DNA of 64,000 nt from Lacrimispora xylanolytica (GTDB lineage: Bacteria > Bacillota > Clostridia > Lachnospirales > Lachnospiraceae), in the NCBI RefSeq assembly GCF_026723765.1, contig NZ_CP113524.1, positions 831,001 to 895,000 of the forward strand, in the 5' to 3' direction. The notes under the pieces were generated by a model. It did no database searches. It was not told where the DNA came from and saw nothing but the letters and a program-made list of their open reading frames with translations. The position numbers were made by a program, and so were the translations under genes. Each line of letters starts with the position of its first letter. Position 1 is the stretch's first letter. Of this stretch, positions 60,093-64,000 are shown piece after piece.

Positions 60093-60710
60093 ATGTTTAT
60101 GGAATGTAAAAAAGCCTGCATCTATTCATTTGCAGGCTCATTGCTTGCGGAAGTAGAAGTCATGAATGGTGACAAGGAGGTCATGGAGCTGGTCATAAAT
60201 GAAACTGATATATGGAACATCAGTGGTGAGACCATGATCGAATTTTATGATGGCAAACAGGGCCTTGTGACCTGCAAATGCAGGATTTCCGGAATGACAA
60301 AGCTGCCGGATCAGTCTGCTTACCGTGCCACCTGTAAGGTAGTGAAAATGGTCAGCGAAAATGAAAGGCGACAGGCATTGAAAGTCAGAATAGAGCAGCC
60401 TGTAACCATAGAAACTTCAGGAGACAGCGGCACTCTTTTACATATCCAGGCAGAGATAAAAGATATCAGTGTTGGGGGCGTAGGTTTTGAGTCAAAAGAA
60501 AACCTTATGGAAAACCAGCCTTTTTCTTTCCTGATCAACACCAATTACGGCTGCGTCCGTCTAAAGGGCTGTGTTATCTGGAAGAAAGAAGTGTCAGAAA
60601 TGGGCGAGAATATAGGCTATCGCTATGGTGCCCAATTCCTGGAAATGACTCCTCATCAGGAATCTATGATTAAAAAATTCACTCTCTCCGAGCGGCTGAA
60701 AAAACAGTAA
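60093..60710 (+). CDS. PilZ-domain c-di-GMP receptor (YcgR/YpfA-like)
   Basis: A 205-residue protein: N-terminal YcgR-like beta domain (1-95) and a PilZ domain (about 96-200). The c-di-GMP-binding motif reads ERRQALKVRI (R-R-x-x-x-K instead of the usual final Arg) and DISVGGVGFES (D-x-S-x-x-G). Such proteins brake the motor when c-di-GMP rises. The Lys substitution may weaken binding. ATG 60093 has GGAGG 8 bases upstream. It follows flhX by four bases. Confidence 0.88.
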   Translation: MFMECKKACIYSFAGSLLAEVEVMNGDKEVMELVINETDIWNISGETMIEFYDGKQGLVTCKCRISGMTKLPDQSAYRATCKVVKMVSENERRQALKVRIEQPVTIETSGDSGTLLHIQAEIKDISVGGVGFESKENLMENQPFSFLINTNYGCVRLKGCVIWKKEVSEMGENIGYRYGAQFLEMTPHQESMIKKFTLSERLKKQ

Positions 60711-60725
60711 TATCCGTTGATGGCT

Positions 60726-60752
60726 TATGTTTCGTACTAAACATGACGATAG
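60726..60752 (+). promoter_or_regulatory. Candidate sigma-28 promoter of the cell-wall-binding gene pair
   Basis: TATG, a 15-base spacer and GACGATAG, 50 bases ahead of the first cell-wall-binding gene. The -10 is one mismatch from CGATAA and the -35 is weak. Confidence 0.35.
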
Positions 60753-60801
60753 GAATTATATACTGTAATTTATTGAGTCAGCAAAGAAAAGGAGTGATTA
60801 G

Positions 60802-62160
60802 ATGAAGAAGCGGACAATGGCCATGGTGATATTGACGGCCTTTTGTTTGTGCTTGATACCAGAAAAAGTAATGGCGACGGCTGCGATTAATTCAGTCAGC
60901 ATTAAAGTAGGTCTTAATATTGAGGCAGGAGACCGCCTGCCGGATATACAGATTGATAAGACAAGTGCAGACTGCTATGTGACAGCTGGAAGCAAGGAGT
61001 ATAAGGTGACAGAGGCAGCGTGGGTAACATCCACCTCAAAAGATATGACGATTGGGGAGGAACCCAAGATGAATGTTACTCTGACCCCATCCAATGAGTC
61101 TGATGCTTATTTTAAATCATCCTACGAAGCCACCAAAATTAAAGTAAATGGAGGTTCCTATGTCAGTGCAAAGCGCCAGGGAAGCGATTTAGTCGTTACA
61201 CTGCGCGCCAAAGCAATCAAAGGACTTTATGCAGAACCTGAAGATGTAGGCTGGAAGGACACAAGACTTGGTTTGGCAGTCTGGTCCAAGGGAGATAATA
61301 CCTCCGGTGCCTACGAAGTATGGCTCTATCAAGGAAAGAAAATTATCTTTAAAAAGGAGCAGGTAACTGCGACTGCCTATAATTTTTATCCTTACATGAC
61401 AGAAGAAGGAACCTATTCTTATAAAATCCGCTCCATACCGTTTAAGCAGGAAGAATTAAAGAACGGCAAAAAAAGTAACTGGGTAGAATCCGATGAACTT
61501 GTCATCAGAGACCGGGACGTGTCTGATGGAACAGGCAAGGAAGCTGACCGTAAAGCAGACGGTACAGCAAACACTGAGCCAAAAAGTGGCTGGGAGCAAC
61601 AGTCAGGCGCCTGGTCATACCGCCATAAAGACGGCACTCTTCAGGCCAATTCATGGATGGCACTTGATAATGTATGGTATCGTTTTGATCAGAATGGTAA
61701 GATGGTAACCGGCTGGTTCATCTTAGATTCTGATATTTATTATTTAGATGCCAATGGAGCCATGTTGACTGGCTGGCAGAAGATTAATAATGTCTGGTAC
61801 TATTTCTATCCCGATAACGGCCATGAGGGACCTCAGGGAGCCGCTGCTGTTAATTGGCAGGTAATCGATGGCTATACCTATTTCTTTAGCAATCAGGGAG
61901 CGATGCAGAAAGGCTGGATTAATCAGGCCGGAAGATGGTATTACTTAAATACCATACCAGTAAATCTTGAAGGCGTTATGATGAAAGGTCTTTTTACACG
62001 GGATGAAAAGACATATTATACAGGTGAAGATGGAGTAATGGCTACTGGCTGGCATCAGGTGGATGGCTATTGGCGATATTTTCACCAGGATGGAAGCATG
62101 GCAGTGAAGACCACAGTGGACGGATATTCAATCAATGAGGAGGGGGTATGGGAACAATGA
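60802..62160 (+). CDS. Secreted cell-wall-binding repeat protein (copy 1)
   Basis: A 452-residue exported protein. The signal peptide is residues 1-25 (MAMVILTAFCLCLIPEKVMA). An N-terminal domain of about 110 residues of unknown fold (SVSIKVGLNIEAGDRLPDIQ) is followed by a fibronectin-III-like segment (AVWSKGDNTSGAYEVWLYQGKK, YSYKIRSIP) and about seven CW_binding/choline-binding-type repeats (TGWFILDSDIYYLDANGAMLTGW, GWHQVDGYWRYF) to the C-terminus. The repeats anchor the protein to wall polymers. Function of the N-terminal domain is unknown. ATGA overlap with the next gene. Confidence 0.88.
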   Translation: MKKRTMAMVILTAFCLCLIPEKVMATAAINSVSIKVGLNIEAGDRLPDIQIDKTSADCYVTAGSKEYKVTEAAWVTSTSKDMTIGEEPKMNVTLTPSNESDAYFKSSYEATKIKVNGGSYVSAKRQGSDLVVTLRAKAIKGLYAEPEDVGWKDTRLGLAVWSKGDNTSGAYEVWLYQGKKIIFKKEQVTATAYNFYPYMTEEGTYSYKIRSIPFKQEELKNGKKSNWVESDELVIRDRDVSDGTGKEADRKADGTANTEPKSGWEQQSGAWSYRHKDGTLQANSWMALDNVWYRFDQNGKMVTGWFILDSDIYYLDANGAMLTGWQKINNVWYYFYPDNGHEGPQGAAAVNWQVIDGYTYFFSNQGAMQKGWINQAGRWYYLNTIPVNLEGVMMKGLFTRDEKTYYTGEDGVMATGWHQVDGYWRYFHQDGSMAVKTTVDGYSINEEGVWEQ

Positions 62161-63215
62161 TAAGAAAAGAAGGAATGAAACCGTATTTTATATTATTGTC
62201 CCTTCTGGCTTTTATGATGATCATTCTGCCTCCTCTAAAGGTTCAAGCGGCTGAATCCATTGTAATCCGCAGCTTAAATCTGACCTTTAAGAGCCAATTC
62301 GGTGATGAAGAAATTCTCATGCCTGAGATTACAACAACAACCTCAGGAGTTACCATTCAGGATACTCTTTGGAAGAGAGATATCAGTAAATGGAAAGCTG
62401 CTTCCAATGAGAGAGTCAGTGTAATTCTGACTTCAGATACTATGATTTTTGCAGAATCCTATAACCGCTCTGAGCTTAAAGTGACCGGAGCCAAATTTGT
62501 TTCAGCCAAAGCTTTGGATAATAATACTCTTGAAGTTAAAGTTGATTATGTACCAGTAGTGAAATTAGGAAAAACCGCAAAAGCTGGCTGGAGCGACAGC
62601 AAGAAGACGAAAGCTGTCTGGAAAAAGGTTGAATTCGCCACCGGTTATCAGGTAGCGCTTTATGCAGACGATAAGCTGAAAAAACGTATTTCCGTCCAGA
62701 CAAACATAGCAGATCTATCTGAACTTATGGACAAGAATGCAGTTTATTACTATGAAGTTCGTGCAATCGGATTTACTGCCGATGACCGAAAGTATATGAA
62801 AGAAGGAGATTATGTAACTTCTGATGATACTATCATGGAGTACGAAGGAGATACTACAGGAGCTTGGAAGGGAAATACTTATAAGCAGGAAGACGGCGGT
62901 GTACCAAGAAACAGCTGGAAGCAGATTTTAAACGACTGGTATTATTTCGATGGAAATGGAACTCGTCAAACCGGCTGGTTAAAGTCAGGACAAAGGTGGT
63001 ATTATTTAAACCCTGCTGATGGCAAGCTGATGACTGGCTGGCAGCAGATAGATGGTAAATGGTATTATCTAAACACCCAGGGTGGAGAGATGATGACAGG
63101 CTGGGTAGAAATTCAACCGAAAATCTGGTATTATTTTCATTTAGATGGAAGTATGGCATACCACACGAATATAGGACAATACTGGGTGGATGCTTCTGGA
63201 AAATGGATTTCATAA
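62157..63215 (+). CDS. Secreted cell-wall-binding repeat protein (copy 2)
   Basis: A 352-residue paralogue of the preceding protein with the same order: signal peptide (ending near VQAAES), unknown N-terminal domain (SIVIRSLNLTFKSQFGDEEILMP), Fn3-like segment (AVWKKVEFATGYQVALYADDK, YYYEVRAIGF) and about four wall-binding repeats (TGWLKSGQRWYYLNPADGK, TGWQQIDGKWYYLN). The start at ATG 62157 is preferred to 62148 since GAGGAGGGGG ends at the latter; it overlaps the previous stop as ATGA. Confidence 0.88.
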   Translation: MIRKEGMKPYFILLSLLAFMMIILPPLKVQAAESIVIRSLNLTFKSQFGDEEILMPEITTTTSGVTIQDTLWKRDISKWKAASNERVSVILTSDTMIFAESYNRSELKVTGAKFVSAKALDNNTLEVKVDYVPVVKLGKTAKAGWSDSKKTKAVWKKVEFATGYQVALYADDKLKKRISVQTNIADLSELMDKNAVYYYEVRAIGFTADDRKYMKEGDYVTSDDTIMEYEGDTTGAWKGNTYKQEDGGVPRNSWKQILNDWYYFDGNGTRQTGWLKSGQRWYYLNPADGKLMTGWQQIDGKWYYLNTQGGEMMTGWVEIQPKIWYYFHLDGSMAYHTNIGQYWVDASGKWIS

Positions 63216-63243
63216 TTGCCTTAAAAGGCGGGAGGAATATATT

Positions 63244-64000
63244 TTGGCAACAATCGACCAGCTAAAACTGTCTGCCCTTACAGGAGCAGGGATAGGACGT
63301 ACAAACAATACAGCATCCAAATCCGGAAGTGAATTTAAAAACGTATTAAAATCAATTGTAAACGTCCCTCAGAATCTTGAGGAAATTTTTAAAGAAGCTG
63401 CAAACAAATATGGAGTGCCTGAAAAGCTTTTAAAGGCAGTTGCCAAGGTAGAATCTAATTTCAACCCATCCGCAACTTCAAAAAAGGGAGCAGCAGGTAT
63501 CATGCAGTTGATGCCTGCAACAGCCAAATCCTTGGGAGTATCGAATCCTTATGATGCCAAAAGTAATATCATGGGAGGCGCCAAATATTTAAAAGAACAT
63601 TTGGAGCGGTTCAACGGTAACGTAGAACTAACTTTGGCAGCTTACAATGCAGGTGGTAATAATGTAAAGAAATACGGAGGGATACCGCCTTTTAAAGAAA
63701 CTCAGGAATATGTAAAAAAGGTAATAGGCTTTATGGGGAATGATGAATCCTTAAAGACCGGTTCCTTATATTTTTCCAGCAACTCAAAATCCTCAGATAA
63801 TTATGTGAATCAAACAACTTCCAATTATAATTCCTATTCCCCTCAAGGAATGGCAGAAATCAATAAACTGTTCCAGACTTTGACGTCCCTCACCGGACAA
63901 TCTTCTGAAGCAGATGGAAATTCACTACTGGCTAATAAAACAAACTACCTCTATCTAATAGAGTTGATGAAGATGCGCATGCAGATGTCATCTCACAGCT
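63244..64000 (+). CDS. Lytic transglycosylase, SLT domain (3' truncated)
   Basis: The frame is open to the window end (252 codons seen). After a TTG start (GGGAGG 9 bases upstream) and about 45 residues without a signal peptide, a lytic transglycosylase domain is clear: EEIFKEAANKYGVPEKLLKAVAKVESNFNPSATSKKGAAGIMQLMPATAKSLG, with catalytic Glu in VESNFN, and the AYNAGGNNVKKYGG motif. The C-terminal part is Ser/Asn-rich. The lack of a Sec signal suggests export by the flagellar apparatus, as for rod-cap muramidases and CwlQ-like enzymes (inference). Confidence 0.88.
   Translation, partial: MATIDQLKLSALTGAGIGRTNNTASKSGSEFKNVLKSIVNVPQNLEEIFKEAANKYGVPEKLLKAVAKVESNFNPSATSKKGAAGIMQLMPATAKSLGVSNPYDAKSNIMGGAKYLKEHLERFNGNVELTLAAYNAGGNNVKKYGGIPPFKETQEYVKKVIGFMGNDESLKTGSLYFSSNSKSSDNYVNQTTSNYNSYSPQGMAEINKLFQTLTSLTGQSSEADGNSLLANKTNYLYLIELMKMRMQMSSHS

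Noticed and set aside
1..64000. tRNA, rRNA, CRISPR arrays, insertion sequences, phage genes
   Set aside because: None recognised on either strand by reading; no transposase or integrase motifs among the open frames.

Overview
The window is a motility and chemotaxis region of a Gram-positive, low-to-medium GC, anaerobic Firmicute. Gene content points to Lachnospiraceae (the Lacrimispora / Clostridium cluster XIVa type): FliY, FlgM-FlgN-FlgK-FlgL-YviE-FliW-CsrA and CheC/CheD/CheV are present, there are no P- or L-ring genes, and the surface proteins carry choline-binding-type repeats. This placement is inferred from gene families and order, not from a database search.

Layout. (1) 1-12.4 kb, accessory left flank: a truncated 5'-nucleotidase-type phosphatase with an internal LysM, a GNAT acetyltransferase, twin TPR glycosyltransferases, a chemoreceptor, KduI, an OmpR/histidine-kinase pair, a 63-aa YjfB-like motility protein, and a reverse-strand glycosyltransferase/methyltransferase-like fusion. 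(2) 12.95-40.7 kb: an HD-GYP response regulator, then one long co-directional flagellar/chemotaxis unit headed by a good sigma-A promoter (14047-14075): flgB fliE fliF fliG fliH fliI fliJ fliK flgD (TIGR02530-like) flgE flbD motA motB fliM cheY flgC fliY fliO fliP fliQ fliR flhB flhA fliA, two rod/hook genes, cheC cheD cheV and an EAL-like/HDOD protein. It ends in a bidirectional terminator that overlaps the last stop codon. (3) 40.7-42.7 kb, reverse: a ParA ATPase and a ComFB-domain protein with a 15-bp tandem repeat. (4) 42.8-46.0 kb: fliD, fliS and a FliT-position gene. (5) 46.0-48.3 kb: a secreted C39-like peptidase (reverse) and a degenerate nucleotidyltransferase-like gene. (6) 48.3-53.5 kb, reverse: flgM flgN flgK flgL yviE fliW csrA. 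(7) 53.6-58.2 kb, reverse: cheA cheW cheR cheB, with a very long inverted repeat between cheR and cheB. (8) 58.3-64 kb: a YlqG-like protein, an FlhX-type FlhB C-domain protein, a PilZ protein, two paralogous cell-wall-binding proteins and a lytic transglycosylase cut by the window end.

Regulation. FliA and its anti-sigma factor FlgM are both encoded here. Several transcription units carry upstream elements that look like sigma-28 promoters (a T-rich -35, a 15-bp spacer, and a -10 of the form N[ACT]CGATA[ATG]). They precede flgM, cheA, cheV, fliD, the YjfB-like gene, the nucleotidyltransferase-like gene and the cell-wall-binding pair. This fits early hook-basal-body expression from sigma-A and late filament/chemotaxis/accessory expression from FliA. 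CsrA-FliW is the expected post-transcriptional layer. HD-GYP and PilZ, and possibly ComFB, suggest cyclic-di-GMP control.

No flagellin (fliC/hag), flhF or flhG lies in the window. The most unusual items are the orphan ParA-ComFB pair, the large helical insert in FlgE, the duplicated FlgD domain, two FliM-N-like motifs in the FliY linker, flgC separated from flgB, and the cheR-cheB hairpin.
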